Source: Rhizobacter sp.
GTDB taxonomy: Bacteria > Pseudomonadota > Gammaproteobacteria > Burkholderiales > Burkholderiaceae_C
Assembly (NCBI GenBank): GCA_019635355.1
Contig: JAHBZQ010000001.1
Coordinates: 1,116,001 to 1,180,000, forward strand
DNA: 64,000 nucleotides
Direction: 5' to 3'
Both the position numbers and the translations under genes were made by a program. Every line of letters begins with the position of its first letter. Position 1 is the stretch's first letter. Below are positions 54,766 to 63,740 of the stretch, in pieces. The notes below the pieces were generated by a model, which did no database searches, was not told where the DNA came from, and was given only the letters and a program-made list of their open reading frames with translations.

Positions 54766-56073
54766 TCAGCCGGCCATCAGCTCGTCGAACGGCACAACCT
54801 TGTCGGTGACCTTGGCCTTGCCGAGCACGAACTCCGTGACGTTGTTCTCGATGACCACGCCTTCGACTTCAGCCATGCGCTCACGGTCGCTCAGATACCA
54901 GCGCACCACTTCAGCGGGCTTCTCGTAGCTCTGTGCCATTTCCTCGATGTGGGCCTGCAGCTGTTCAGGCTTGGCCTGCAGGTTGTTGGCGCGCACGAGT
55001 TCGGCGACGACCAGACCGAGGCGCACGCGGCGCTCGGCCTGGGGCTTGAAGATCTCTTCGGGGATCGGGGCCTTGTCGGCGTCCTTGATGCCGCGCTTCT
55101 TCAGGTCGGCACGGGCCGACTCGATCATGCGGGCGGTCTCGTTGGCGACAAGCGCCGTCGGCAGGTCGAGCTCGGCGGTCTTGGCCACGGCGTCCATCAC
55201 GGCAGCCTTGTTGCGGGCCAGCACGCGGAACTTCACTTCGCGCTCGAGGTTCTTCTTGATGTCGGCGCGCAGCGACTCGACGGTGCCATCGGGAATGCCC
55301 AGGCTCTTGGCCAGGGCTTCGTTCACTTCGGGCAGGTTCTGCGCTTCGATCTTGCTCAACGTGACCAGGAAGTCGGCTTCCTTGCCGGCGACGTCCTTGC
55401 CCTGGTAGTCCTCGGGGAACTGCAGCGGGAAGGTCTTCGACTCGCCGGCCTTCATGCCGCGCACGGCCTTCTCGAACTGCTCCAGCATCTGGCCTTCGCC
55501 GATGATGAACTGGAAGCCTTCGGCCTTGCCGCCGTCGAAGGGCACGCCGTCGATCTTGCCTTCGAAGTCGATCGTCACGCGGTCGCCTTCGCCGGCGGCG
55601 TCGCCCTGGGCGCGCTGGGCGAAGGTGCGGCGCTGCTTGCGCAGGATGTCGAGGGTCTTGTCGATGGCGGCATCGGTGACTTCGGCGCTGATGCGCTCGA
55701 CTTCGGCAGTGGAGATGTCGCCGAGCTTCACTTCCGGGTAGACCTCGAAGGTGGCGTCGAAGGCGACCTGGCCCTCGGGCGCGTTTTCCTTCTCGGTGAT
55801 GCGGGGCTGGCCGGCCACGCGCAGCTTGGCTTCGTTGGTGGCCTGCTCGAAAGCCTGGCCGACCTTGTCGTTCATCACCTCGTAGTGAACGGAGTAGCCG
55901 TAGCGCTGGGTCACGACGCTCATCGGCACCTTGCCCGGGCGGAACCCGTCGGCCTTGACCGTGCGGGCCAGGCGCTTCAGGCGCGACTGCACCTCGTTGT
56001 TGATGGTGTCGGCCGGCAGCGTCAGCGTGATGCGGCGTTCGAGCTTTTCGAGGGTTTCAACAGTGACAGCCAT
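54766..56073 (-). CDS. tig: Trigger factor, peptidyl-prolyl isomerase chaperone
   Basis: 435 aa. Ribosome-binding N-domain with the GFRxGxxP signature (GFRPGKVP), FKBP-like PPIase domain (~160-245, IDFEGKIDGVPFDGGKAEGF), and helical C-domain. Co-translational folding at the ribosome exit. It heads the conserved protease cluster and is read leftwards; a tRNA-Leu gene lies just upstream. Confidence 0.96.
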   Translation of the reverse strand: MAVTVETLEKLERRITLTLPADTINNEVQSRLKRLARTVKADGFRPGKVPMSVVTQRYGYSVHYEVMNDKVGQAFEQATNEAKLRVAGQPRITEKENAPEGQVAFDATFEVYPEVKLGDISTAEVERISAEVTDAAIDKTLDILRKQRRTFAQRAQGDAAGEGDRVTIDFEGKIDGVPFDGGKAEGFQFIIGEGQMLEQFEKAVRGMKAGESKTFPLQFPEDYQGKDVAGKEADFLVTLSKIEAQNLPEVNEALAKSLGIPDGTVESLRADIKKNLEREVKFRVLARNKAAVMDAVAKTAELDLPTALVANETARMIESARADLKKRGIKDADKAPIPEEIFKPQAERRVRLGLVVAELVRANNLQAKPEQLQAHIEEMAQSYEKPAEVVRWYLSDRERMAEVEGVVIENNVTEFVLGKAKVTDKVVPFDELMAG

Positions 56074-56105
56074 GATGTGTACGGGACTCTCTGGTTGGAT
56101 AAGGC

Positions 56106-56192
56106 TGGTGCGCGGGGCGGGACTCGAACCCGCACACCATTGCTGGCGTCAGGACCTAAACCTGGTGCGTCTACCAATTTCGCCACCCGCGC
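56106..56192 (-). tRNA. tRNA-Leu (UAG)
   Basis: 87 nt with encoded CCA. Anticodon TAG in CAGGTTTAGGTCCTG; long variable arm; acceptor stem GCGCGGG. Confidence 0.95.
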
Positions 56193-56211
56193 GGGTGCCT
56201 GAAAAGTGCAT

Positions 56212-56233
56212 CGGGGTCGCTGGCGCGACCCCG
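56212..56233 (-). terminator. Weak hairpin after RND gene
   Basis: 9-bp stem CGGGGTCGC / GCGACCCCG, loop TGGC, without a clean U-tract, 36 bp after the RND stop. Confidence 0.4.
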
Positions 56234-56269
56234 TCACACTGATCCGGCCGAATTCGGGGACCGCGGATT

Positions 56270-59200
56270 TTAGCCGCTTGTGGCGAGCCTTCCGACCGCG
56301 TGTTGCTCCTGCCCGGCAGGTTTGACGCGGAACCAGGCTGCATACATCGCAGGCAAGGCCAGCAGCGTGAGCGCCGTCGCGACGATCAGGCCACCCATGA
56401 TGGCCACCGCCATCGGGCCCCAGAAGACGCTGCGCGACAGCGGGATCATCGCCAGCACCGCCGCCGCGGCTGTCAGGATGATCGGTCGGAAGCGCCGCAC
56501 CGAGGCTTCGACCACGGCGTCCCAGGTCGGCACGCCGCGGGCACGGTCCTGCTCGATCTGGTCGATGAGGATCACCGAATTGCGCATGATCATGCCCATC
56601 AGCGCGATCACGCCCAAGAGCGCCACGAACCCGAATGGCCGGTTCAGCAGCAAGAGCGCCGCCGCCACACCCGCGATGCCCATCGGCCCGGTCAGGAAGA
56701 CCAGCATCGCCCGGCTGAAACTCTGCAGTTGCAGCATCAGCAGCGTGAACATGATGAAGAGCATCAGCGGCGCGCCGACGGCGATCGAGCCCTGGCCTTT
56801 GCTGCTCTCCTCGACCGCACCTGCCACTTCCACGCGGTAGCCCGCGGGCATCTTGGCGCGGATGGGGGCGAAGAGCGGATCGAGCTGCGCCGTCACCGTC
56901 GCGCCTTGCAGGCCCTCGACGATGTCGCCCTGCACGGTGGCCGCGTAGTCGCGGTTCTCGCGCCACAGCACGCCGGGCTCCCACACGAAGTTCGCCTTGG
57001 CGACCTGGCTCAGGGGGATGCTGCGGCCGGTGGTGGTCGGCACATAGGCGTTTGCGAGGTCGGTGATCGCCTTGCGCTCTTCCAGCGGCTGGCGCAGCAC
57101 GATGTCGATCAGCTTGTCACCATCACGGTATTGCCCGACGGTGGTGCCGCTGTTGAGCGTGCGCGCCGCCTGGGCGATGGCCTGGCTCGACACACCCAGC
57201 GCCCGCGCCTTGTCCTGGTCGACCTCCAGGCGCAGCACCTTGACCGACTCGTTCCAGTTGTCGTTCACGCCGCGCATGTTGGGGTTCTTCAACATGATGA
57301 CCTTCACCTCGTCGGCATAGGCGCGCACCTTGGCCGGGTCGGGCCCGACCACGCGAAACTGCACCGGGTACGGCACCGGGGGCCCGTTGGGCAGCAGCTT
57401 GGGCCGCGCACGCACTTCGGGGAACTCGGTGGCCAACAGCCCGGGCAGCTCATGCCGCAGCTTCTCGCGTGCGGCCAGGTCCTTGGGCAGCAGCACGATC
57501 TGGCTCACGTTGCTCTGCGGGAAGATCTGGTCGAGCACGAGCGCGAAGCGCGGCACGCCGCTGCCCACCCAGGTGGTGACGTGGTCGACGCCTTCAAGCT
57601 TCATCAGGCGCGCTTCGACCTTCTTCGTGATCACCTCGTTGGCGCTGTACGACGAGCCCTCCGGGAGCCACAGGTCGACCAGCAGTTCGAGCCGGTTGGA
57701 GTCGGGGAAGAACTGGTTCTGCACCTTGCTCATGCCCACCATCCCCAGCGCCAGCGTGCCGACGGTCAAACCGATGGTGATCCAGCGGTGCCTCACGCAC
57801 CAGTCGACCAACGCACGGAAGCGCGTGTAGAACGGGGTGTCGAAGAGCTCGTGCGGCTGGTCGGCCTCGCCTTCACCGCGGGCATGCGGTTTGGTCTTGA
57901 GCAGCACCGTGCCGAGGTAGGGCACGAAGTAGACCGAGACGAACCACGAGATCAAGAGCGCCGCAGCCGTCACAGCGAAGATAGCGAAGGTGTATTCGCC
58001 AACCGTCGATTTCGCCAAGCCGATCGGCAGGAAGCCGACCGCCGTGATCAGCGTGCCGGTCAGCATCGGCATCGCCGTCGCGTCATACGCGAAGGTGGCC
58101 GCACGCGCCTTGTCGTAGCCCTCTTCGAGCTTGCGCACCATCATCTCGACCGCAATGATCGCGTCGTCGACCAAGAGGCCGAGCGCGATGATCAGCGAGC
58201 CGAGCGAGATCTTGTGCAGGCCCACGCCCCAATAGAACATCGTGACGAAGGTGATGGCCAGCACCAGCGGAATGGTGATGCCCACCACCAGCCCCGGCCG
58301 CCAGTCGAGCCGCAGCGGCTTGAAGTGCAGCCCCAGGCTCACGAAGCTCACCGCCAGCACGATCACCACCGCCTCGATCAGCACGCCCACGAACTCGTTG
58401 ACCGAGCGCGCCACCACCGTCGACTGGTTCTGGAACTGGTGCATCGTGATGCCCGCCGGCAGGTCGTCGCGGATTGCATCGGTCGCCTTCTTGAGCGACT
58501 GGCCCATCTCGATGATGTCGCCCCCCTTGGCCATCGAGATGCCGAGCGCGATCACCTCCTTGCCCTGGTGGCGCACCTTCACCTGCGGTGGGTCCACATA
58601 CGCGCGTTTGACCTCGGCGATGTCGCCAAGCTTCAAGCTCGCGCCGTTGGCGCGGATCGAGAAGTTCTTCAGTTGCTCGACCGAGTTGAACTGCCCGCCC
58701 ACGCGCACCTGCACATAGTCGGTGGGCGCATTGATGACGCCGGCCGACTCCACCGCGTTCTGCTGGCCCAGCTGCGCGAGCACCGCATTGAAGTCGATGC
58801 CCAGCTGCGCCAGGCGCTTCTGCGAGATCTCGATGAAGATCTTCTCGTCTTGCGCGCCGAAGACTTCGACCTTGTTGACGTCTTTCACCTTCAGCAGGCG
58901 CTGGCGCACCTGGTCGGCGTGCTCCTTCAGCTCGTCGTAGCTGAAGCCGTCGCTCGACAGTGCATAGATCGAGCCATACACATCGCCGAACTCGTCGTTG
59001 AAGAACGGCCCGACCACGCCGCCCGGCAAGGTGCCGCGCATGTCGCCCACCTTCTTGCGCACCGTGTACCAGATCTGCTGCACGTCCTTGGGCGGCGTGG
59101 AGTCCTTCAGCTGGAAGATGATGAGCGTCTCGCCCGGCTTGGAATAGCTGCGGATCTTGTCGGCGTAGGGCACCTCCTGCAGCGTCTTCTCGAGCTTGTC

Positions 59201-59443
59201 GGTCACCTGCTCGGCCACCTGCTGCGCCGTGGCGCCGGGCCAGTAGGCCCGCACCACCATCGCGCGGAAGGTGAACGGCGGGTCTTCGTCCTGCCCCAGC
59301 TGGAAGTAGGCCGCGAGGCCCAGCACCATGAGGATGACCAGCAGGTAACGTGTCAGCGCCGGGTGCTCCAGCGCCCACTTCGAGATGTTGAACCGCGCCG
59401 CACGCACAGCGCCAGATGCATCGCTCACGCCAGCCTCGCTCAC
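56270..59443 (-). CDS. RND efflux transporter permease (AcrB/TriC-like)
   Basis: 1057 aa. Twelve-helix RND layout; the TM4 motif LIIALGLLVDDAIIAVEMMV keeps the proton-relay aspartates. The N-terminus FNISKWALEHPALTRYLLVIL is characteristic of a non-HAE1 RND group (TriC/VexH-like). Its ATG overlaps the adaptor stop by four bases. No TolC gene is adjacent, so it probably borrows an outer-membrane channel. Substrate unknown. Confidence 0.92.
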   Translation of the reverse strand: MSEAGVSDASGAVRAARFNISKWALEHPALTRYLLVILMVLGLAAYFQLGQDEDPPFTFRAMVVRAYWPGATAQQVAEQVTDKLEKTLQEVPYADKIRSYSKPGETLIIFQLKDSTPPKDVQQIWYTVRKKVGDMRGTLPGGVVGPFFNDEFGDVYGSIYALSSDGFSYDELKEHADQVRQRLLKVKDVNKVEVFGAQDEKIFIEISQKRLAQLGIDFNAVLAQLGQQNAVESAGVINAPTDYVQVRVGGQFNSVEQLKNFSIRANGASLKLGDIAEVKRAYVDPPQVKVRHQGKEVIALGISMAKGGDIIEMGQSLKKATDAIRDDLPAGITMHQFQNQSTVVARSVNEFVGVLIEAVVIVLAVSFVSLGLHFKPLRLDWRPGLVVGITIPLVLAITFVTMFYWGVGLHKISLGSLIIALGLLVDDAIIAVEMMVRKLEEGYDKARAATFAYDATAMPMLTGTLITAVGFLPIGLAKSTVGEYTFAIFAVTAAALLISWFVSVYFVPYLGTVLLKTKPHARGEGEADQPHELFDTPFYTRFRALVDWCVRHRWITIGLTVGTLALGMVGMSKVQNQFFPDSNRLELLVDLWLPEGSSYSANEVITKKVEARLMKLEGVDHVTTWVGSGVPRFALVLDQIFPQSNVSQIVLLPKDLAAREKLRHELPGLLATEFPEVRARPKLLPNGPPVPYPVQFRVVGPDPAKVRAYADEVKVIMLKNPNMRGVNDNWNESVKVLRLEVDQDKARALGVSSQAIAQAARTLNSGTTVGQYRDGDKLIDIVLRQPLEERKAITDLANAYVPTTTGRSIPLSQVAKANFVWEPGVLWRENRDYAATVQGDIVEGLQGATVTAQLDPLFAPIRAKMPAGYRVEVAGAVEESSKGQGSIAVGAPLMLFIMFTLLMLQLQSFSRAMLVFLTGPMGIAGVAAALLLLNRPFGFVALLGVIALMGMIMRNSVILIDQIEQDRARGVPTWDAVVEASVRRFRPIILTAAAAVLAMIPLSRSVFWGPMAVAIMGGLIVATALTLLALPAMYAAWFRVKPAGQEQHAVGRLATSG

Positions 59444-60576
59444 TTCACGGCCACGGGGGTGCCGATGTCGGCCGAGGCCGTCGCCGGAGCGCTCGGGTCG
59501 ACGTAGAACTTGACCTGCTCGCCGGGGTTGAGAACATGCACGCCGGCGGTCACGACTACGTCACCCGGCGAGACACCACCGGTGATCACCGCATCGTTGC
59601 CCTCGGCCCCCGCGAGTTGCACCTTCTTGAGCGCCACGGTCATGGTCGTCTTGTCGACCACCCACACGTTCGTCGCGCCCTGCGCTTCACGCAGCGCCGA
59701 CAGCGGCAGCTTGGTCACGCCGGGCTGGCGCGGCAGCTCGGCCACGATGGTGGCGGTCTGGCCCAAGCGCACGGCAGCGGTGGCCGGCGTCTGGCCGAGG
59801 TCGGCCTTCACGGCGAAGGTGCGGGTCACCGGGTCGGCCGCAGCGGCCACTTCACGGATCTGCGCCGGGAATGTGTCGGTCGAGCCCCACAGCCGTGCCT
59901 TCAGGCGCCCCGGCTGCGAGGCGAGGCTCTTGAGCAGGTTGACCTTGTCTTCAGGCACGTTGAACACCACGTCGCGCGGGCCGTCGTGGGCGAGGCGTAC
60001 CACCGGCGCGCCGGCTGCCACCACCATGCCGGGCTCGGCATCGACGCCGGTGATGACGCCGTTGGCGTCAGCCACGAGCGTGGTGTAGCCGGCCTGGTTG
60101 CCCTGCACGCTGGCCTGCGCGCGGGCCTGGTCGAACTGGGCCTGCGCGGCTTTGAGCGCCGTCTCGCGGCGCTCGAGTTCCGCCGAGCTGATGAAGCCTT
60201 GGTCGCGCAGTTCCTTGAAGCGCTTGAAGTCGGCCTGGGTCTGGTCGAGGTTCGCCTGGGCCGCCACCAGGGAAGCCTGGGCCGCGGCTTGGCCGAGCTT
60301 CAGGTCCTGCGGGTCGAGCTGGGCCAGCACCTGCCCGGCCTTCACCGAGTCGCCCACGTTGACGACACGGCGCACGATCTTGCCGCCCACGCGGAAGCCC
60401 AGCCTCGACTCGGTACGCGCCCGCACTTCGGCCGCGTATTCATAGGCACCGCCCGCGCTCTCCGTCGAGATGGTGATCGTTCGCACGGCGCGAACCGGCG
60501 CGGAAAGAGGTTCGGCCTTGGTGCAAGCGGCCAGAACGGCCACGCTGAGCAACGGAACGAGCAGGGTGTGACGCAT
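59440..60576 (-). CDS. RND membrane-fusion lipoprotein
   Basis: 378 aa. Lipobox LAAC (residues 16-19) predicts a lipid anchor in the inner membrane. Barrel-sandwich motifs GGKIVRRVVNVGDSVKAGQ and ADANGVITGVDAEPG flank an alpha hairpin (QADFKRFKELRDQGFISSAEL). The ATG at 60576 is chosen because it gives the lipoprotein signal. It is first in the operon, with a TetR-type operator just upstream. Confidence 0.92.
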   Translation of the reverse strand: MRHTLLVPLLSVAVLAACTKAEPLSAPVRAVRTITISTESAGGAYEYAAEVRARTESRLGFRVGGKIVRRVVNVGDSVKAGQVLAQLDPQDLKLGQAAAQASLVAAQANLDQTQADFKRFKELRDQGFISSAELERRETALKAAQAQFDQARAQASVQGNQAGYTTLVADANGVITGVDAEPGMVVAAGAPVVRLAHDGPRDVVFNVPEDKVNLLKSLASQPGRLKARLWGSTDTFPAQIREVAAAADPVTRTFAVKADLGQTPATAAVRLGQTATIVAELPRQPGVTKLPLSALREAQGATNVWVVDKTTMTVALKKVQLAGAEGNDAVITGGVSPGDVVVTAGVHVLNPGEQVKFYVDPSAPATASADIGTPVAVK

Positions 60577-60610
60577 GGGGGACCTCGGCAGGACAGGTTT
60601 CGAGCAACTG

Positions 60611-60654
60611 ACTGACTGGTCAGTAATGTATTCAGGCAAACCCGGGCCTGTCAA
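60611..60654 (-). promoter_or_regulatory. Promoter with TetR-type operator
   Basis: -35 TTGACA (60654-60649), an 18-bp spacer and -10 TACATT (60630-60625) on the minus strand, followed at once by the inverted repeat ACTGAC-TG-GTCAGT (60611-60624), with an extra ACTG beside it. Such TGACTGGTCA-type dyads are typical TetR/AcrR sites in pump operons. A regulator bound here would block the start. No TetR gene is adjacent. Confidence 0.7.
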
Positions 60655-60740
60655 ACGACTTTTGCTCGTCGCGAGGCGCCGGATGCGGCAAATGCCGACG
60701 TCGGCATGACAAGCCGGCACGGCGACAATGCGCGCCTCTC

Positions 60741-61598
60741 ATGAGCATCGACCACTACGAAAACTTCCCGGTCGCCTCGGTGCTGTGCCCGCCGTCGCTG
60801 CGCCCGGCCGTCGCCGCGATCTATTGGTTCGCCCGCACGGCAGACGACCTCGCCGACGAAGGCGACGTGTCTCCTGCCGAACGCACCGCTGCGCTGCGGG
60901 CCTATCGCGCCGAACTGAGGTCCGTGGCGCAAGGCCGCACCCCGTCGCCTCGCTGGTCGGCCGTCTTCACGCCGCTCAAGCGCACGCTCGACCAGCACCA
61001 ACTGCCGCTGGACCTGCTGGAAGACCTGATCTCCGCCTTCGAACAAGACGTGCACCAGCACCAGTACGCCGACCGCGCCGGCGTGCTCGACTACTGCCGC
61101 CGCTCGGCCAACCCCGTGGGCCGCCTGCTGCTGCACCTCTACGGCATCCGCGATGCCGGCGCGCTCCGGCAGTCCGACGCCATTTGCAGCGCGCTGCAGC
61201 TCATCAACTTCTGGCAGGACCTGAGCGTCGACACCACCCGCGGCCGCGCCTACATCCCGATGGCCGACCTCTCGCGGCACGGCATCCGGCTCACCGCGCT
61301 GCTGGCCCGCGACGACTCGCCGGCCGTGCGCCGCGTCGTCGCCGAGATGGTGGGTTGGGCGCGGGGGCTGATGCTGGAAGGGGCCCCGCTCGTCCACACC
61401 ATTCCCGGCCGCGCCGGCTGGGAGCTGCGCCTCGTCGTGCAAGGCGGCCTGCGCATCCTGGAGAAGATCGAACACGTGCACCACGACACCCTGCACATCC
61501 GCCCCACGCTGCGCTGGTACGACGCGCCCCTGCTGCTCTGGCGCGCCCTGCGCATGAAGCCCGGCACGGCCGCCTCGCTGCGGGAGGCCCGCCCATGA
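60741..61598 (+). CDS. hpnC: Hydroxysqualene/squalene synthesis protein HpnC
   Basis: 285 aa trans-isoprenyl-diphosphate head-to-head condensing fold. Aspartate-rich motifs DDLADE (35-40) and second motif region INFWQDLSVDTTRGRAY. In the hpnCDE route HpnC turns presqualene diphosphate into hydroxysqualene. It overlaps hpnD by ATGA. The gene reads away from the pump operon. Confidence 0.93.
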   Translation: MSIDHYENFPVASVLCPPSLRPAVAAIYWFARTADDLADEGDVSPAERTAALRAYRAELRSVAQGRTPSPRWSAVFTPLKRTLDQHQLPLDLLEDLISAFEQDVHQHQYADRAGVLDYCRRSANPVGRLLLHLYGIRDAGALRQSDAICSALQLINFWQDLSVDTTRGRAYIPMADLSRHGIRLTALLARDDSPAVRRVVAEMVGWARGLMLEGAPLVHTIPGRAGWELRLVVQGGLRILEKIEHVHHDTLHIRPTLRWYDAPLLLWRALRMKPGTAASLREARP

Positions 61599-62431
61599 CG
61601 CCCGAGCAATACGTGCAGCAGAAGGCGGCGGCCAGCGGGTCGAGCTTCTACTACGCCTTCCTCTTCCTGCCGCCGCCCCGGCGTGCGGCGATCACCGCCT
61701 TCTACGCCTTCTGCCGTGAGGTCGACGACGTGGTCGACGAGGTGCACGACCCCGGCGTCGCCGCGACCAAGCTCGCGTGGTGGCGCAAGGAAGTCGCCAC
61801 GAGTTTTGGCGGCCAGCCGAGCCATCCGGCGATGAAGGCGCTGATGCCGCATATCGCCGACTACGACATCCGCGCCGAGCACCTCATCGCCGTCATCGAC
61901 GGCTGCCAGATGGACCTCGACCAGAGCCGCTACCTCGACTTCCCGGGCCTTGAGCGCTACTGCCACCTCGTGGCCGGCGTGGTGGGTGAGGTGGCCTCCG
62001 GCATCTTCGGCCGCAGCGAGGCCTCGACGGTGCAGTACGCACACAAGCTCGGCCTCGCGATGCAGCTCACCAACATCATCCGAGACGTGGGCGACGACGC
62101 GCGCCGTGGCCGCGTCTATCTGCCGGTGTCGGAGCTGCAGCAGTTCGACGTGAAGGCGCACGAGGTACTCAACCGCGGCTACAGCGAGCGGTTCACTGCG
62201 CTGATGACATTCCAGGCCGAACGCGCGCACCGCCTCTACGATGAAGCCGTCGCGCTGCTGCCCGAGGCCGACCGTAAGGCGCAGAAGCCCGGGCTCATGA
62301 TGGCCAACATCTACCGCACCTTGCTGCGCGAGATCGAGGCCGGCGGCTTCCAGGTGCTGCACCAGCGCATCTCGCTCACGCCCGTGCGCAAGCTGTGGAT
62401 CGCCGCCCGCACGAACTGGCGAGGCCGTTGA
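61595..62431 (+). CDS. hpnD: Presqualene diphosphate synthase HpnD
   Basis: 278 aa, same fold as HpnC. Motifs REVDDVVDEV and LTNIIRDVGDDARRGRVYLP carry the magnesium-binding aspartates. Condenses two farnesyl diphosphates to presqualene diphosphate. Coupled to hpnC (ATGA overlap) and to hpnE (TGATG). Confidence 0.95.
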   Translation: MTPEQYVQQKAAASGSSFYYAFLFLPPPRRAAITAFYAFCREVDDVVDEVHDPGVAATKLAWWRKEVATSFGGQPSHPAMKALMPHIADYDIRAEHLIAVIDGCQMDLDQSRYLDFPGLERYCHLVAGVVGEVASGIFGRSEASTVQYAHKLGLAMQLTNIIRDVGDDARRGRVYLPVSELQQFDVKAHEVLNRGYSERFTALMTFQAERAHRLYDEAVALLPEADRKAQKPGLMMANIYRTLLREIEAGGFQVLHQRISLTPVRKLWIAARTNWRGR

Positions 62432-63696
62432 TGGCCGCAGCGCGGCGGGTGGCCGTCGTGGGCGGCGGCTGGGCCGGGCTGGCGGCGGCCGTCGAGGCCA
62501 CACGCCGCGGGCATGAAGTCACGCTGTACGAGATGGCGCCGCAGCTCGGCGGCCGCGCGCGTGCCGTCGACTTCGGCGACGCCCTGCTCGACAACGGCCA
62601 GCACATCCTCATCGGCGCCTATGCGCAGACGCTGGCCTTGATGCGCTTCGTGGGTGTCGACCTCGACCGGGCACTGCTGCGCACGCCGTTGAAGGTCACC
62701 TATCCCGATGGCGCGGGGCTGCAGCTGCAAGCGGGCTCGCCCCTCATCACCTTCGCCTCGGCGGTGATGCGCTACCCCGGCTGGGGTTGGCGCGAGAAGC
62801 AAGCCATGCTGATGGCATCGACCGGGTGGGCGCTGCGACGGTTTCGCTGCGATCCGCAGCTCACCGTGTCGCAGCTCACCGCGCGCCTTCCGGCCAAGGT
62901 GCGCGACGAGCTGCTCGACCCGCTGTGCGTCGCCGCCCTCAACACACCGGCCCCTCAGGCCAGCGCTGCGGTGTTCCTGCGTGTGCTGAAAGACGCCCTC
63001 TTCTCCGGCCCCGGCTCGGCCGACCTGCTCCTGCCACGGCAACGCCTGAGCGAACTCTGGCCCACCCCCGCGGCACGCTGGCTCAAGGCATCGGGTGCGA
63101 CGGTGCACGTGTCGACCCGCGTGGAGCGCCTCGTGGCCGACCAAGGGCGCTGGCAACTCGATGGCGCGAGCTTCGATGCGGTCGTGCTGGCGTGCACCGC
63201 CAACGAAGCCGCTCGGTTGACGGCCCCGATCGCGCCCGAGTGGTCGGCCCAGGCCGCCCAGCTGCGCTACGAACCCATCGTCACGGTCTACGCGAAGCAG
63301 CCCACGCCGAAGCGCCTGCCGCAACCGATGATGGCCCTGCGCAGCAACGACGTGCATCCCGCGCAGTTCGCCTTCGACCTCGGCGCGCTGGGGGGGCCCG
63401 ATGGCGTGATCGCCTTCGTGGTCAGCGGCGCGGCCGAATGGGTGGCGCGCGGCATGGCAGCCGTCGAACAAGCCGCCCTGCAGCAAGCCCACGCCGCCTT
63501 CGGTGGCCTGCCGTTGCAAGCGCTGCGCACCACCACCGAGAAGCGTGCGACCTTCCTCTGCACGCCCGGCCTGCGCCGTCCGGCGCAGCACATTGCGGCC
63601 GGTCTCCTGGCGGCGGGTGACTATGTCGAAGGCCCCTACCCGGCCACGCTCGAAGGTGCGACCCGCTCCGGGCTTGCGGCCGGCATGGTCGTCTGA
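62431..63696 (+). CDS. hpnE: Hydroxysqualene dehydroxylase HpnE
   Basis: 421 aa FAD-dependent amine-oxidase-like fold. FAD-binding GGGWAGLAAA near residues 11-20, then LGGRARAV. Completes squalene from hydroxysqualene. The start overlaps the hpnD stop by one base. No squalene-hopene cyclase is present in the window, so the fate of squalene is not seen here. Confidence 0.94.
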   Translation: MAAARRVAVVGGGWAGLAAAVEATRRGHEVTLYEMAPQLGGRARAVDFGDALLDNGQHILIGAYAQTLALMRFVGVDLDRALLRTPLKVTYPDGAGLQLQAGSPLITFASAVMRYPGWGWREKQAMLMASTGWALRRFRCDPQLTVSQLTARLPAKVRDELLDPLCVAALNTPAPQASAAVFLRVLKDALFSGPGSADLLLPRQRLSELWPTPAARWLKASGATVHVSTRVERLVADQGRWQLDGASFDAVVLACTANEAARLTAPIAPEWSAQAAQLRYEPIVTVYAKQPTPKRLPQPMMALRSNDVHPAQFAFDLGALGGPDGVIAFVVSGAAEWVARGMAAVEQAALQQAHAAFGGLPLQALRTTTEKRATFLCTPGLRRPAQHIAAGLLAAGDYVEGPYPATLEGATRSGLAAGMVV

Positions 63697-63740
63697 TTTT
63701 CGCGATGCAAAACGAGCGTGAATCGGGTGAAAATCCCCGC

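Noticed and set aside
56300..59506. A 1068-codon open frame on the plus strand
   Set aside because: Antisense to the second RND pump, with the same composition signature; no motif or ribosome site.
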